A stretch of DNA of 64,000 nt from Mycobacterium sp. 852002-50816_SCH5313054-b (lineage in GTDB: Bacteria; Actinomycetota; Actinomycetes; Mycobacteriales; Mycobacteriaceae): positions 26,977 to 90,976 of the forward strand of contig NZ_LZIC01000050.1 of NCBI RefSeq assembly GCF_001667185.1. The letters run 5' to 3'. Positions 1 to 8,723 of the stretch are shown here, piece after piece (the first letter of the stretch is position 1; the number at the start of each line of letters is the position of its first letter). Below the pieces are notes generated by a model. The model saw only the letters and a list, made by a program, of their open reading frames with translations. It was not told the origin of the DNA and did no database searches. A program made the translations under genes and the position numbers.

Positions 1-1
1 A

Positions 2-1357
2 GTCGGCCTGGCCGACGCCCTCCGGGCGGGTTCAGTCGGCAGAGCCGAGGTCACCGAGGCCGCCATCGCCCGGACCGAGGCCGTCGACCCGGTCCTGAAC
101 GGAACGGCGCACAAGGCCTACGAGCAGGCGCGGGCCGCCGCGGCCGGCGGCCCCGCCGCGGGTTTCTTCAGCGGCGTCCCGACGTTCGTCAAGGACAACG
201 TCGACGTCGCCGGCCAGCCGACGATGCACGGCACCGACGCGTGGACGCCGTGGAACGCGACCTCCGACAGCGAATTCACCCGGCTCTACCTGGCCACCGG
301 GGTGGCGCCCGTGGGCAAGACGCAGTTGTCGGAATTCGGGTTCAGCGCGTCCGCCGAACACCCGCGGCTGGGGCCGGTCCGCAACCCCTGGGACACCGAT
401 TACAGCGCCGGCGCCTCGTCGTCGGGGTCGGGCGCGTTCGTCGCCGCGGGCGTGGTGCCGATCGCGCACGCCAACGACGGCGGCGGCTCGATCCGGATCC
501 CGGCCGCCTGCAACGGGCTGGTCGGGCTCAAGCCGTCGCGGGGGCGGCTGCCGCTGGACCCGCAGCTGCGCCGGATGCCCGTGGGGATCGTCGCCAACGG
601 GGTGGTGACCCGCTCGGTGCGCGACACCGCGGCGTTCTATCGCGAGGCCGAACGCATCTGGCGCAACCCCAAGCTGGCGCCGGTGGGCGACGTCGCCGGC
701 CCCGGCAGGCGGCGCCTGACGATCGCCGTGGTGACGCGGTCAGTCCTGCGCGAGTGCAGCCCGCAAGTGCGTGAGCTGACGCTGAAGTCCGCCGCCCTGC
801 TCGAGGAACTCGGCCACCGTGTCGAGTACCTCGACAAACCGCCGGTGCCGGCCAGTTTCGTCGACGACTTCGTGCTGTACTGGGGATTCTTGGCGCTGGC
901 GCAGGTGCGCACCGGGACCCGCCTGTTCGGCAAGACGTTCGACCGCACGAAGCTGGACAGCCTGACGCTGGGGCTGGAGCGCAACACCGGCCGCAACCTG
1001 CACCGGCTCCCGCTGGCGATCGTGCGCCTGCGCCGAATCCGTCGGCGCACCGCGCAGCTTTTCGGCACCTACGACGCGGTGCTGACCCCGACGCTCGCCG
1101 ACGAGACACCCCGCATTGGCTACCTGGCGCCCACCGACTATCACCAGGTCATCGACCGGCTGATCGACTGGGTGTCGTTCACCCCGCTGCAGAACGTCAC
1201 CGGCGAGCCCGCGATTTCGCTGCCGCTGGCCCAATCCGCCGACGGCATGCCGGTGGGCATGATGCTGTCGGCCGACCTGGGGCAGGAATCGACGCTGCTG
1301 GAACTCGCCTACGAACTCGAAGAGGCGCGGCCGTGGGCCCGCATCCAGGCCGCGTAG
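2..1357 (+). CDS. amiC: Amidase (AmiC-like), 5' end outside the window
   Basis: Amidase-signature enzyme that hydrolyses carboxamides; the physiological substrate is not known. The reading frame is open at the left edge and 451 residues are visible. The Ser-cisSer-Lys catalytic layout is present: a lysine in a GVPTFVKDN motif near visible residue 65, then the glycine/serine-rich stretch AGASSSGSGAFVAAG that supplies both serines, followed by the usual DGGGSIRIPAA segment. By gene order it corresponds to M. tuberculosis Rv2888c. The next gene is convergent, and the 56-base gap between them carries a dyad repeat that could serve as a terminator. The true start lies left of base 1. Confidence 0.9.
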   Translation, partial: VGLADALRAGSVGRAEVTEAAIARTEAVDPVLNGTAHKAYEQARAAAAGGPAAGFFSGVPTFVKDNVDVAGQPTMHGTDAWTPWNATSDSEFTRLYLATGVAPVGKTQLSEFGFSASAEHPRLGPVRNPWDTDYSAGASSSGSGAFVAAGVVPIAHANDGGGSIRIPAACNGLVGLKPSRGRLPLDPQLRRMPVGIVANGVVTRSVRDTAAFYREAERIWRNPKLAPVGDVAGPGRRRLTIAVVTRSVLRECSPQVRELTLKSAALLEELGHRVEYLDKPPVPASFVDDFVLYWGFLALAQVRTGTRLFGKTFDRTKLDSLTLGLERNTGRNLHRLPLAIVRLRRIRRRTAQLFGTYDAVLTPTLADETPRIGYLAPTDYHQVIDRLIDWVSFTPLQNVTGEPAISLPLAQSADGMPVGMMLSADLGQESTLLELAYELEEARPWARIQAA

Positions 1358-1360
1358 CTT

Positions 1361-1410
1361 GGTGGCGGCGACCCGTTTCGCCCGGCTTCGCCGCCCTCGC
1401 GATCGCCGTG
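1361..1410. repeat. Intergenic dyad repeat, copy A
   Basis: A 50-base GC-rich sequence starting GGTGGCGGCGACCCG and containing CGCCCGGCTTCGCCGC. A near-identical copy lies at 41088-41133 between two hydrogenase genes. The outer arms CGGCGA (1366-1371) and TCGCCG (1403-1408) are complementary, so the transcript could fold. Here it fills the gap between the convergent amiC and marR genes. Confidence 0.6.
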
Positions 1411-1413
1411 TGA

Positions 1414-1836
1414 TCAGCCGTCGGATCCGAGCTTCTCGAGCATGCGCTTGAACTCGCGCTGCTGCGCGTCGGTCAGCTTGCCCAGGATACGGGCATCGGC
1501 GACGCGGACCGCGGCCTCCGCGCGCTTCAGCAGCGCGCGGCCCTGACCGGTCAGCGTGGCCGGTAGCGCCCGGCCGGAGGAGACCGACGCCGGCCGCTCC
1601 ACGGCCCCAACGTCTTCCAGCCCCCGCAGCACCGTGTTCATCGCCTGCGGTGTGACGTTGGTGTGCCGGGACAATTCCGCGCTCGACATTCCCGGGTGCA
1701 TCGAAAGGATGCGCAGGCAGACGAATTCGGGCAGCGTCAGGCGCAGCGGACCCAGCACCGCGGAAACCTCCGGCCGCAGCACGGCTCCCACCCGGTACAG
1801 CAGGTAACCCAGCGGAGCGTCTTCGGCCTGGCCCAT
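1414..1836 (-). CDS. MarR-family transcriptional regulator
   Basis: 140-residue winged-helix DNA-binding protein. The helix-turn-helix region lies around residues 50-80 (MSSAELSRHTNVTPQAMNTV) and is followed by the wing and a charged C-terminal dimerisation helix. MarR proteins bind as dimers to short palindromes and usually repress themselves or a neighbour, with small-molecule ligands releasing the DNA. I chose the ATG at 1836 because the protein then begins at the family's usual N-terminus; the frame stays open upstream to 1974. A perfect 6+6 inverted repeat (1835-1853) covers this start codon, which suggests autoregulation. The ligand and target are unknown. Confidence 0.8.
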   Translation of the reverse strand: MGQAEDAPLGYLLYRVGAVLRPEVSAVLGPLRLTLPEFVCLRILSMHPGMSSAELSRHTNVTPQAMNTVLRGLEDVGAVERPASVSSGRALPATLTGQGRALLKRAEAAVRVADARILGKLTDAQQREFKRMLEKLGSDG

Positions 1837-1853
1837 GTCAGCGATCTTGACAT
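1835..1853. promoter_or_regulatory. Candidate MarR operator overlapping the marR start codon
   Basis: Perfect inverted repeat ATGTCA-N7-TGACAT. The marR ATG (1836-1834 on the minus strand) lies inside the right arm as transcribed. On the minus strand CAAGAT lies seven bases before the ATG, so a leaderless transcript with a -10 inside the operator is possible. The size and symmetry fit a MarR site. The assignment is inferred from position only. Confidence 0.5.
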
Positions 1854-1961
1854 ATCCGGGGCGCCGGGCTGCGCATCTTCGCCGGTGCGGTTCAGCGCAG
1901 ACGTGGTTCCCGGGCGCCCAACGGGGTAACCCACAGGGGATCCAGACGTGAAGGAGCGCCG

Positions 1962-2498
1962 ATGGGCGATGCAATCGAAATGACTCAAGGGGTGGCCGAG
2001 CACGCGCGGCGGGAAGCCGACGCCTACCGCGGCGACAACCCCCGACCGCTGGAGGGCTACACCGTGGTCCTCGCGATCTACGGCGCCCTGGTCGCCCTGG
2101 CCGGCGTCATCGCCGCGGCCACCGGACGCACGCTGCCAGAGCGCTGGAGTGTCCAGGACCTCCTGACCGTCACCATCGGCACCCACAAGCTGTCGCGCAC
2201 GGTGTCCAAGGACGCCGTGACCAGCCCCTTACGGGCGCCGTTTGCGCGCTACGCGGGTTCCGGCGGCCCGGCCGAGGTGATGGAGGAAACGCGCCACGGC
2301 AGCGCGCTGCGGCACAGCTTGGGGGAGTTGTTGACATGCCCCTTCTGCCTGGACATGTGGGTGGCCACCGCGTTCGTCATCGGGTTGATCTTCGTGCCGA
2401 GACCGACCCGGCTGATCGCGGGCACCTTCACCGCCCTGGCCGGCGCCGATTTCTTGCAGCTGGCCTACGCGCGGGCCCAGCAGCTGGCCGAGGGCTGA
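1962..2498 (+). CDS. DUF1360 family membrane-associated protein
   Basis: 178-residue protein of the DUF1360 family, function unknown. Hydrophobic segments occur at about residues 32-52, 125-145 and 146-165, so it is probably membrane-bound. The motif LLTCPFCLDMWVA near residue 123 has a CxxC pair and is the family hallmark. The ATG at 1962 is preceded by AAGGAG at good spacing. It is 16 bases upstream of the chaB-like gene and probably cotranscribed with it. In other bacteria DUF1360 genes are often near stress and sporulation genes, but the role here is not known. Confidence 0.8.
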   Translation: MGDAIEMTQGVAEHARREADAYRGDNPRPLEGYTVVLAIYGALVALAGVIAAATGRTLPERWSVQDLLTVTIGTHKLSRTVSKDAVTSPLRAPFARYAGSGGPAEVMEETRHGSALRHSLGELLTCPFCLDMWVATAFVIGLIFVPRPTRLIAGTFTALAGADFLQLAYARAQQLAEG

Positions 2499-2514
2499 CA
2501 ACCGAGGAGGTCCA

Positions 2515-2928
2515 GTGCCCAAGACGACGAAAGGCGGCGCGGCAAAGAAGAGCGAATTGCCGAGCACCCTGCAGCGCTCCGACGCCAAAGCGCAACGCAC
2601 GTTCGCAAAGACCCACGACTCGGCCGCCGAGGAGTACGGCAGCGAGGAGCGCGCCCACCGGGTGGCGTACTCGGCTCTCAAGCACGGTTTCGAGAAGGTC
2701 GGAGACCACTGGGAGCCCAAGGAACAGAAGGGCCCGTCGGACGAGCTGGCCGAGCGCGGCGGTCCGGACAACAGCGGCCGGTCGGCCGAAGGTGTTGACG
2801 CCAACGCCAGCAAGAAGCATCTGCTCGACGTGGCGCGCCGGCTTGATGTGCGCGGTAGGTCGACGATGAACAAGTCGGAATTGGTCGACGCGATCAAGAA
2901 GCAGAACCGGCGGGTGCGCGGCCGCTGA
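2515..2928 (+). CDS. ChaB family protein with C-terminal Rho-N/SAP-like domain
   Basis: 137-residue basic protein. Residues about 10-65 match the ChaB family (ELPSTLQ..., then an AHRVAYSALKHGF helix and a W residue). In E. coli ChaB is encoded beside a cation antiporter but has no firm function. Residues about 100-137 (KKHLLDVARRLDVRGRSTMN then KSELVDAIKK) look like the small Rho N-terminal/SAP-type helix pair that binds nucleic acid. The GTG start at 2515 has GAGGAGG upstream. It follows the DUF1360 gene closely and was probably acquired or regulated with it. Role inferred: stress-related nucleic-acid-associated protein. Confidence 0.8.
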   Translation: MPKTTKGGAAKKSELPSTLQRSDAKAQRTFAKTHDSAAEEYGSEERAHRVAYSALKHGFEKVGDHWEPKEQKGPSDELAERGGPDNSGRSAEGVDANASKKHLLDVARRLDVRGRSTMNKSELVDAIKKQNRRVRGR

Positions 2929-3024
2929 CGGCGTTTGGGCGGCGATGGCGCCGGGAAGTCGGCTCTTTAAAGCCCGATCGTCGGGGAGTCGGGCGAGGAC
3001 CGGGGCTCCTCAACGGTTCGGGTG

Positions 3025-3864
3025 CTACAGGATTGGCCGGCCTCCCGTGACGGCGATTCGCGCGCCGGAGATATAGCTCGCGTCGTCGGAGGCCAGTAGC
3101 ACGTAGATGGGGGCCAGCTCGGCCGGCTGGCCGGCGCGCCCCAGCGGTACGTTGTCGCCGAACGACTCCACGCTTTCCGGGGGCATCGTCGACGGGATGA
3201 GCGGCGTCCATATCGGGCCCGGCGCCACGCTGTTGACCCGGATTCCCTTGTCGCCCAGCAGCTGCGCCAGGCTGGCCGAAAAATTGGCGATCGCCGCCTT
3301 CGTCGCCGCGTAGGGCGCCAGGGTGGGGTTGGGCGAATCGGAGTTGACCGACGAGCTGCCGATGATCGACGAGCCCGGTTTCATGTGCGCCACGGCGGCC
3401 TTGGCGAGGTGGAAATAGGCGCCGATGTTGAGCCGGAACGTGTAGTCCCATTCCTCGTCACTGATCTCATCGAGGCTCTTGTGCATCATTTGGTAGGCCG
3501 CGTTGTTGACGAGGATGTCGACGCCGCCGAATTCCTCGACCGCCCGCGCGACCACGGCGCGGCAGTGGGCCGGGTCGGAGAGGTCGCCGCGCATCAGCAC
3601 GCAGCTGCGGCCGGCGTCTTCGACATAGCGGGCGACATCGCGCGCGTCGTCGTCCTCGTTGAGGTAGGAGACCAGCACGTCGGCGCCTTCACGCGCAAAT
3701 GCGATGGCGACGGCGCGGCCTATGCCGCTATCGCCTCCGGTGATGATCGCCTTTTTGCCGGAGAGTTTGCCCGAGCCCCGGTAGCTGTTTTCGCCGCAGT
3801 CCGGGACGGGATCCATTTGCGCCTGCACACCCGGAACTTCTTGTTGCTGCGCCGCAAAACTCAT
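3025..3864 (-). CDS. SDR-family oxidoreductase (YghA / general stress protein 39 type)
   Basis: 279-residue short-chain dehydrogenase. The N-terminal 35 residues form a polar extension typical of the YghA/GSP39 subgroup. They are followed by the NAD(P)-binding motif GGDSGIGRA near residue 43, the NNAAYQ segment, a catalytic serine in IGSSSVNSDS and the YAATK catalytic Tyr-Lys pair. The substrate is unknown; relatives act on sugars or aldehydes and are often stress-induced. It is convergent with the chaB-like gene. The ATG at 3864 has AGGACC upstream. Confidence 0.85.
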   Translation of the reverse strand: MSFAAQQQEVPGVQAQMDPVPDCGENSYRGSGKLSGKKAIITGGDSGIGRAVAIAFAREGADVLVSYLNEDDDARDVARYVEDAGRSCVLMRGDLSDPAHCRAVVARAVEEFGGVDILVNNAAYQMMHKSLDEISDEEWDYTFRLNIGAYFHLAKAAVAHMKPGSSIIGSSSVNSDSPNPTLAPYAATKAAIANFSASLAQLLGDKGIRVNSVAPGPIWTPLIPSTMPPESVESFGDNVPLGRAGQPAELAPIYVLLASDDASYISGARIAVTGGRPIL

Positions 3865-4169
3865 TTCTGACAGGTCCTTTCACGCTTTCGCATTGGCTTC
3901 AACACCCCCCCTTTGGCTGCGGCTACCCCGCGCGGGCGGAACTAATCGCGTCCTCACGGGGTGATGGCAATGGTGCCAATGTTAATTCTGTGGCGTGAAA
4001 GTCGCTGCGGGAAAAAATAATCACCGGCACCGTTAATGCAGGTAGCGGCGCACATTTCGGACAATTCGGCGGTGATTCGGAGTTTAGCGGCCCGGCCAAA
4101 GGGTTATCTCCACGCAGTGCGGTTATCGCCCTCTGTGTGGGAGCGATTGTTCGACACGAAAGGAATACG
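3865..4169. other. Divergent intergenic region, SDR / MPT63-like gene
   Basis: 305 bases without a gene, AT-richer than its surroundings near 3970-4040. A direct repeat GGTTATC occurs at 4102-4108 and 4121-4127. GTTT at 4082-4085 followed 15 bases later by GGGTTAT resembles a SigF-type promoter with an imperfect -10, pointing towards the MPT63-like gene. No RNA gene or terminator is evident. The promoter reading is weak. Confidence 0.3.
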
Positions 4170-4727
4170 ATGAAGGTCACCACTACCGCTGTAAAGAGTG
4201 CTATTGCTGCCGGAGCTGTAGCGGCTGCAGGCGTTTTCGCAGCAGCAACCGCTTCCGCCGCGCCCAACATCCAGGGCTTCGGCACCAGCGAACAGCTCGT
4301 CGACGGGCCCATGGTCACCAACTACACGGTGAGCAATCTGCAGCCCAGCAACGTTTCGATTCCGGGCTACACGCCCAAGGGAACGCTCTACCAGGCCGAC
4401 ATCACGGCCAGGTCGGATGCCGGGATCGTCACCCCGATGGTCAAGGACTTCAGCGCCCGCGGGCCTAACGGTCAGACCTACAAGCTGATCGACAAGGCCG
4501 GTGCGCCGGGCAGCCTCAACCCGGCGCCGATCCCGCAGGGCCAAGAGTCCACCGGAACGCTGTACTTCGACGTGACCGGCGCGCCGCCGAACGGCGTCGT
4601 CTACAACGACGGAATGCAGGACATCCTGATGTGGACGTCGAACGTGCCCGGCGCCTCGACGCCTGGCGAGCCGCCGAACGCAAGTCCGGCACCGGGCCAA
4701 CCGCCGGCCCCGGCGCCCCACGCGTAG
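4170..4727 (+). CDS. Secreted MPT63-like protein (DUF1942)
   Basis: 185-residue exported protein of the MPT63/MPB63 family (DUF1942), a mycobacterium-specific immunoglobulin-like beta-sandwich of unknown function that is abundant in culture filtrate and antigenic. A Sec signal peptide covers residues 1-31 with a probable AxA cleavage site (TASAAP). The mature part has family features such as SIPGYTPKG, IPQGQESTGTLYFDVTG and NDGMQDILMW. The last 30 residues are Pro/Ala-rich (PGEPPNASPAPGQPPAPAP), longer than MPT63 itself and possibly a wall-spanning tail. I chose the ATG at 4170 because of GAAAGGA upstream and the signal peptide. Confidence 0.85.
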   Translation: MKVTTTAVKSAIAAGAVAAAGVFAAATASAAPNIQGFGTSEQLVDGPMVTNYTVSNLQPSNVSIPGYTPKGTLYQADITARSDAGIVTPMVKDFSARGPNGQTYKLIDKAGAPGSLNPAPIPQGQESTGTLYFDVTGAPPNGVVYNDGMQDILMWTSNVPGASTPGEPPNASPAPGQPPAPAPHA

Positions 4728-4740
4728 TCCGGTAGCAGCC

Positions 4741-4774
4741 ATCTCCCCGCGCCACCCCGATGGCGCGGGGAGAT
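4741..4774 (+). terminator. Intrinsic terminator after the MPT63-like gene
   Basis: Perfect 14-bp stem (ATCTCCCCGCGCCA, 4741-4754, pairing with 4761-4774) with a six-base loop. It begins 13 bases after the stop codon. Only a short T stretch follows, as is usual for mycobacterial terminators. Confidence 0.75.
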
Positions 4775-4821
4775 TTGCGTATCCGGGAGTCCCGCGCGCC
4801 CGAATCGGGTACCCGACACTC

Positions 4822-5760
4822 ATGAGTAATCCCGATCACAGACCAGCCGAAGTACGCGCCCAAGCCAAGCTCAATGCCAGACGGGCGCGCGTGGCGATGG
4901 ACGAGCGACGCAGCAAGACGGACGGCGGGATCGCCGGCTGGGTTGCGGACCGCGCCGGCAGGTGGGACCTCAGCGGCCAGGACGAGGCCACCCTGCAGCG
5001 CCAGAAGTTTTTCTGGAATGTGCTGGTGGACTACTGGTTCCGGATGGAGGTCGACGGCTGGGAGAACATCCCGCCGCAGCCGCCGGCGCTGCTGGTGGGC
5101 ATCCACTCGGGCGCCCCGTTCGTCTGGGACGCCTGGACCGTCGGCCTGCAGTGGTGGCGGCGCTTCGGCCAGGACCGCCCGCTGCACGGCACGGCCCACG
5201 ACGCGCTGATGGCGATCCCGGTCTTCGGGCGCTACTTCCGCTCGATGGGCGTGCTGCCGGCGGCCCCGGACGCGATCGCCACCGCGCTGGCGGAGGGGCG
5301 CGACGTGGCGCTGTGGCCCGGCGGGGAAGTGGACTCGCTGCGTCCGTGGATCGAGCGGGACCGCGCCAACCTCGCCGGGCGAAAGGGCTTCGTGAAAATG
5401 GCGATTCGTGCCGGCGTCCCGATCGTGCCGATCGCGACCGTCGGCGGAGCCGACGCGATGCCGGTGCTGATCCGCGGCGACCGCTTGTCGAGGGCGCTCA
5501 AGCTTGACCGGCTGCTGCGGCTCAAGGTCTTCCCGGTTGCCGTGTCCATACCGTGGGGTATCGCCCCGGCGGCGCTGCCGCAGTTGCCGGTGCCGGCCAA
5601 GATCAGGACCCGGTTCATGCCCGCCGTCGAGCTCGAGCGCGACCCGGCACGTGCCGACGATGACGACTACGTCGACCGCAAGTACCACGAGGTCGAGGAC
5701 TCGATTCAGGAAGGCATGGACGCGCTGGCGCGAAAGCGGGCGCTGCCGCTCTTCGCGTGA
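4822..5760 (+). CDS. Lysophospholipid acyltransferase family protein
   Basis: 312-residue protein resembling the PlsC/DGAT-type glycerolipid acyltransferases, which move acyl groups from acyl-CoA to lysophospholipid or related acceptors at the membrane. Visible motifs: the block-I-like histidine/aspartate pair in HSGAPFVWDAW (about residue 94), the block-III-like LWPGGEVDSLRPW (about residue 165) and a PIVPIATVGG block IV. No clear transmembrane helix is seen, so it is probably peripheral. It follows a strong terminator, so it has its own promoter. The precise acceptor is unknown. Confidence 0.75.
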   Translation: MSNPDHRPAEVRAQAKLNARRARVAMDERRSKTDGGIAGWVADRAGRWDLSGQDEATLQRQKFFWNVLVDYWFRMEVDGWENIPPQPPALLVGIHSGAPFVWDAWTVGLQWWRRFGQDRPLHGTAHDALMAIPVFGRYFRSMGVLPAAPDAIATALAEGRDVALWPGGEVDSLRPWIERDRANLAGRKGFVKMAIRAGVPIVPIATVGGADAMPVLIRGDRLSRALKLDRLLRLKVFPVAVSIPWGIAPAALPQLPVPAKIRTRFMPAVELERDPARADDDDYVDRKYHEVEDSIQEGMDALARKRALPLFA

Positions 5761-5801
5761 GCCGATCCGCGAAAAACCTTGCGCCACGGGATTCGTCGCG
5801 G

Positions 5802-6539
5802 CTAGTGCGCCACTGGGTCGCTGGCCGGCCGTGTCGTCGACGTCCAGAGGGGGGGCAGCGTCGACCCGCTGAGGACCCATTCGGGGTGCGGCGGCGTGGA
5901 CGCCATGTAGCCCACCCCACGCACCGTGTCGACCAAGGATTCGTGTTCGGGTCCCAGTTTGGCGCGCAGCCGCCGCACGTGAACATCGACCGTGCGGACG
6001 CGACCGTTGCAGTCATAGCCCCACACTTCGTGCATCAACCTGGTACGTGTGAACGCCCGGCCGGCATGCTGCACAAGGAAATTCAGCAGTTTGAACTCGG
6101 TGAGCGTCAGCCCCAGGTCCGCACCGTCGAGCGACCCGGTGAAGCTGGCCGGGTGCAGCAGCAGATCGCCGAATTTCACGGTGCCGTCCATCGCGCTGCG
6201 GCGGCGCGAGATCGCCAGCCGCAGCCGCGCCTGCAGCTCGTCGGCCCCGGCGGCGGGCAACAGCACGTCGTCGACGTGCCAGTCGACGTCCACCGCCGCG
6301 AAGTCCGCCGGCGCCACCACGGCCACCACCGCGATGGACGGCGCGTCGGAAGCCAACCGGCGGCAGGCACTGCGTGCGGCCTCGAGATCGGTGCGCGCGT
6401 CGATGATCGCTACGTCGCCGTTATCGGGGACGCCGCCGGTGAGGGGAACACGCCGCACCTGGTGCGCGAAATGCTTCAGGGTGGGCAGGGCCGTTTCGAA
6501 GTCGTCTACACCCGTAAGTAGTAAAACGTCCAACGACAT
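5802..6539 (-). CDS. OmpR-type winged-helix regulator with degenerate receiver domain (Rv2884-like)
   Basis: 245-residue transcription factor. Residues about 1-110 have a receiver-like fold, but I see no clear phospho-acceptor aspartate with its usual acidic pocket, so it may be an orphan, unphosphorylated regulator. Residues about 125-225 are a Trans_reg_C winged helix (LTLTEFKLLNFLVQHAGRAF, RVRTVDVHVRRLRAKLG, VRGVGY). No histidine kinase gene is nearby. It occupies the position of M. tuberculosis Rv2884 beside pyrH. I prefer the ATG at 6539 (MSLDVLLLTG); a GTG at 6587 would add 16 residues. Confidence 0.8.
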   Translation of the reverse strand: MSLDVLLLTGVDDFETALPTLKHFAHQVRRVPLTGGVPDNGDVAIIDARTDLEAARSACRRLASDAPSIAVVAVVAPADFAAVDVDWHVDDVLLPAAGADELQARLRLAISRRRSAMDGTVKFGDLLLHPASFTGSLDGADLGLTLTEFKLLNFLVQHAGRAFTRTRLMHEVWGYDCNGRVRTVDVHVRRLRAKLGPEHESLVDTVRGVGYMASTPPHPEWVLSGSTLPPLWTSTTRPASDPVAH

Positions 6540-6741
6540 CTCCAAACTCGTGAGTTTGTCATCGCCCCCCACCCGTAGGCACCTCACGGCGAGATGTCTG
6601 CCAGCGCAGCGCTGGGTACCCGATTCAGAGCCAAACTATGCAAAGTTTATTGCCCCAGTTCGCGGGGTCCATGCTCCGGCCCGGGAATGCCGATGGGTCC
6701 GGCCCGTTTACACGGACCGGACCCATCCTTGCGACAAGCTG

Positions 6742-6984
6742 CTACTGGTTGGACTTCTGGCGCTCCTCGGCCGCCTTGGCACCGCCGCGCGCGGCCTCGG
6801 CCTGGGCTTCCTTCTTTGCCGCGTCGCGCTGAGCCTCAGCCTTGTCCTGCTGGGCCTGGCCCTCGCGCGTGAGATCATCACGCCCGGCCACCGCACCGAC
6901 GGCCTCCTTGGCCTTGCCCTTGACGTCCTCGACGACGCCCTTGACCGCCTCGGCAGGTCCTGACTTGTTCTCGTTGTCCGCCAT
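6742..6984 (-). CDS. CsbD-family small stress protein
   Basis: 80-residue hydrophilic protein rich in Lys, Glu and Ala. Residues 8-45 match the CsbD family (VKGVVEDVKGKAKEAVGAV then GRDDLTREGQAQQDKA). CsbD is a general-stress protein in Bacillus, and mycobacterial relatives have been described as microaggregate-binding proteins. The C-terminal half is a charged alanine-rich helix. The start at 6984 has GAGGAGGAA at ideal spacing. Biochemical function is unknown. Confidence 0.85.
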   Translation of the reverse strand: MADNENKSGPAEAVKGVVEDVKGKAKEAVGAVAGRDDLTREGQAQQDKAEAQRDAAKKEAQAEAARGGAKAAEERQKSNQ

Positions 6985-7303
6985 GGATTGTTCCTCCTCA
7001 TTGGCGTACGTGGTTGAGCAACTGCTCAGCGCCGATCGCACAAGCGATCGGCCCGTTACACGGTGGGGCGTGGTCCTTATTCTCCAGACCGTAAGTTCGC
7101 CCCCCGCGATGGTGACTATTCCCCGTGCCGCCGCCCGCTCAAACATCCGATGCCGGAAGGGAAGCGGCGCCGGAATCCACTTAAATCGCCAACTGTGCAG
7201 ATAATGCACCCCGCCCGCGCCACATTGTGTTGCGATGAGGCAGGATGTGAAATGCCGTTCCGGATGAGTTCGCCCGGGATGGCACTCTCATGCGAGGAGT
7301 CTG
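6985..7303. other. Divergent intergenic region, csbD-like / pyrH
   Basis: 319 bases without a gene. It holds two inverted repeats next to the csbD-like start: GAGCA-AC-TGCTC (7016-7027) and the perfect nine-base pair GCCGATCGC-ACAA-GCGATCGGC (7031-7052). The second would form a leader hairpin or an operator for the csbD-like gene. Bases 7170-7240 are relatively AT-rich and probably contain the pyrH promoter, which I could not define. Confidence 0.4.
7031..7052. promoter_or_regulatory. Perfect 9+9 inverted repeat upstream of the csbD-like gene
   Basis: Arms GCCGATCGC (7031-7039) and GCGATCGGC (7044-7052) with a four-base loop, 47 bases before the csbD-like start on the minus strand. It could be a 5' leader hairpin or a binding site for a dimeric regulator. 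Nothing in the sequence decides between these. Confidence 0.4.
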
Positions 7304-8053
7304 ATGACGGAGCCGACGAGAAGCGCCAACGGCGTACCGGAAAGCCGATCCCAGTATTCGAGAGTCCTGCTCAAACTCGGTGGCGAAATGTTCGGCGGCG
7401 GCCAGGTCGGGCTGGATCCCGACGTCGTCGCCCAGGTCGCCCGCCAGATCGCGGAGGTGGTCCGCGGCGGCGTGCAGGTCGCCGTGGTGATCGGCGGGGG
7501 CAACTTCTTCCGGGGCGCGCAGCTGCAGCAGCGTGGCATGGAGCGCACGCGCTCGGACTACATGGGCATGCTCGGCACCGTCATGAACAGCCTCGCCCTG
7601 CAGGACTTCCTGGAGAAAGAGGGCATCGTCACCCGGGTCCAGACCGCGATCACGATGGGCCAGGTGGCCGAGCCCTACCTGCCGTTGCGGGCCGTCCGGC
7701 ACCTGGAGAAGGGCCGGGTGGTGATCTTCGGCGCCGGCATGGGCCTGCCGTACTTCTCCACGGACACCACGGCCGCGCAGCGGGCACTGGAGATCGGCGC
7801 CGACGTGGTGCTGATGGCCAAGGCGGTCGACGGGGTGTTCTCCGCGGACCCGCGCCTGAACCCCGAGGCCGAGCTGATCACCGCGATCAGCCATCGCGAG
7901 GTCATCGACCGCGGGCTGCGAGTGGCCGATGCCACCGCGTTCAGCCTGTGCATGGACAATGGCATGCCGATCCTGGTGTTCAACCTGCTGACCAATGGGA
8001 ATATCGCTCGGGCGGTCGCTGGTGAGAAGATCGGGACGCTGGTCACCACCTGA
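7304..8053 (+). CDS. pyrH: UMP kinase PyrH
   Basis: 249-residue amino-acid-kinase-fold enzyme that phosphorylates UMP to UDP with ATP in pyrimidine nucleotide synthesis; cytoplasmic hexamer. Motifs: [10 protein letters not shown] near residue 21, [11 protein letters not shown] (about 62), the UMP-binding [13 protein letters not shown] segment, and [16 protein letters not shown] at the nucleotide site. The N-terminal 18 residues are a short polar extension, as in other mycobacterial PyrH. The ATG at 7304 has GCGAGGAG upstream. It heads the housekeeping run pyrH-frr-cdsA-rlmN. Confidence 0.95.
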   Translation: MTEPTRSANGVPESRSQYSRVLLKLGGEMFGGGQVGLDPDVVAQVARQIAEVVRGGVQVAVVIGGGNFFRGAQLQQRGMERTRSDYMGMLGTVMNSLALQDFLEKEGIVTRVQTAITMGQVAEPYLPLRAVRHLEKGRVVIFGAGMGLPYFSTDTTAAQRALEIGADVVLMAKAVDGVFSADPRLNPEAELITAISHREVIDRGLRVADATAFSLCMDNGMPILVFNLLTNGNIARAVAGEKIGTLVTT

Positions 8054-8144
8054 GGGGAAGACGCGGAAATGATTTGCGCCGGCGATAGTGCAAAAGCGGC
8101 GATGTGGGGGTACCACCCGCTTGCGGGGGAGAGGAGTGGCGCCC

Positions 8145-8702
8145 ATGATTGATGAGGCTCTCTTCGACGCGGAAGAGAAAATGGAGAAGGCCGTATCGGT
8201 CGCCCGCGACGACCTGTCCACCATCCGCACCGGGCGCGCCAACCCGGGCATGTTCAACCGGATCGTGATCGATTACTACGGCACCAACACGCCCATCACC
8301 CAGCTGGCCAGCATCAACGTTCCCGAGGCGCGGCTCGTCGTGATCAAGCCCTACGAGGCCGGTCAGCTGCACGCCATCGAGACGGCCATTCGCAACTCGG
8401 ACCTGGGCGTCAATCCCACCAACGACGGCACCTTGATCCGGGTGGCGGTGCCGCAGCTGACCGAGGAGCGTCGCCGCGAGCTGGTCAAGCAGGCCAAGCA
8501 CAAGGGTGAGGAGGCGCGGGTGTCGGTGCGCAACATTCGCCGCAAGGCCATGGAGGAGCTGCACCGCATCCGCAAGGACGGCGAAGCCGGCGAGGACGAC
8601 GTCGGCCGGGCGGAAAAGGATTTGGACAAGACCACCCATCAGTACGTCACCCAGATCGATGAGTTGGTCAAGCACAAAGAAGGCGAGCTGCTGGAGGTCT
8701 AG
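8145..8702 (+). CDS. frr: Ribosome recycling factor
   Basis: 185-residue factor, exactly the normal length, that splits post-termination ribosomes together with EF-G. Recognised by [18 protein letters not shown] near the N-terminus, the [20 protein letters not shown] region, and the long three-helix-bundle C-terminus with RREKVKQA-like charged repeats. I chose the ATG at 8145 ([14 protein letters not shown]), with GAGAGGAG upstream. It lies 91 bases after pyrH and 21 bases before cdsA, consistent with a conserved operon. Confidence 0.95.
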   Translation: MIDEALFDAEEKMEKAVSVARDDLSTIRTGRANPGMFNRIVIDYYGTNTPITQLASINVPEARLVVIKPYEAGQLHAIETAIRNSDLGVNPTNDGTLIRVAVPQLTEERRRELVKQAKHKGEEARVSVRNIRRKAMEELHRIRKDGEAGEDDVGRAEKDLDKTTHQYVTQIDELVKHKEGELLEV

Positions 8703-8723
8703 CGGCCGTTCAGCAACGTATCC

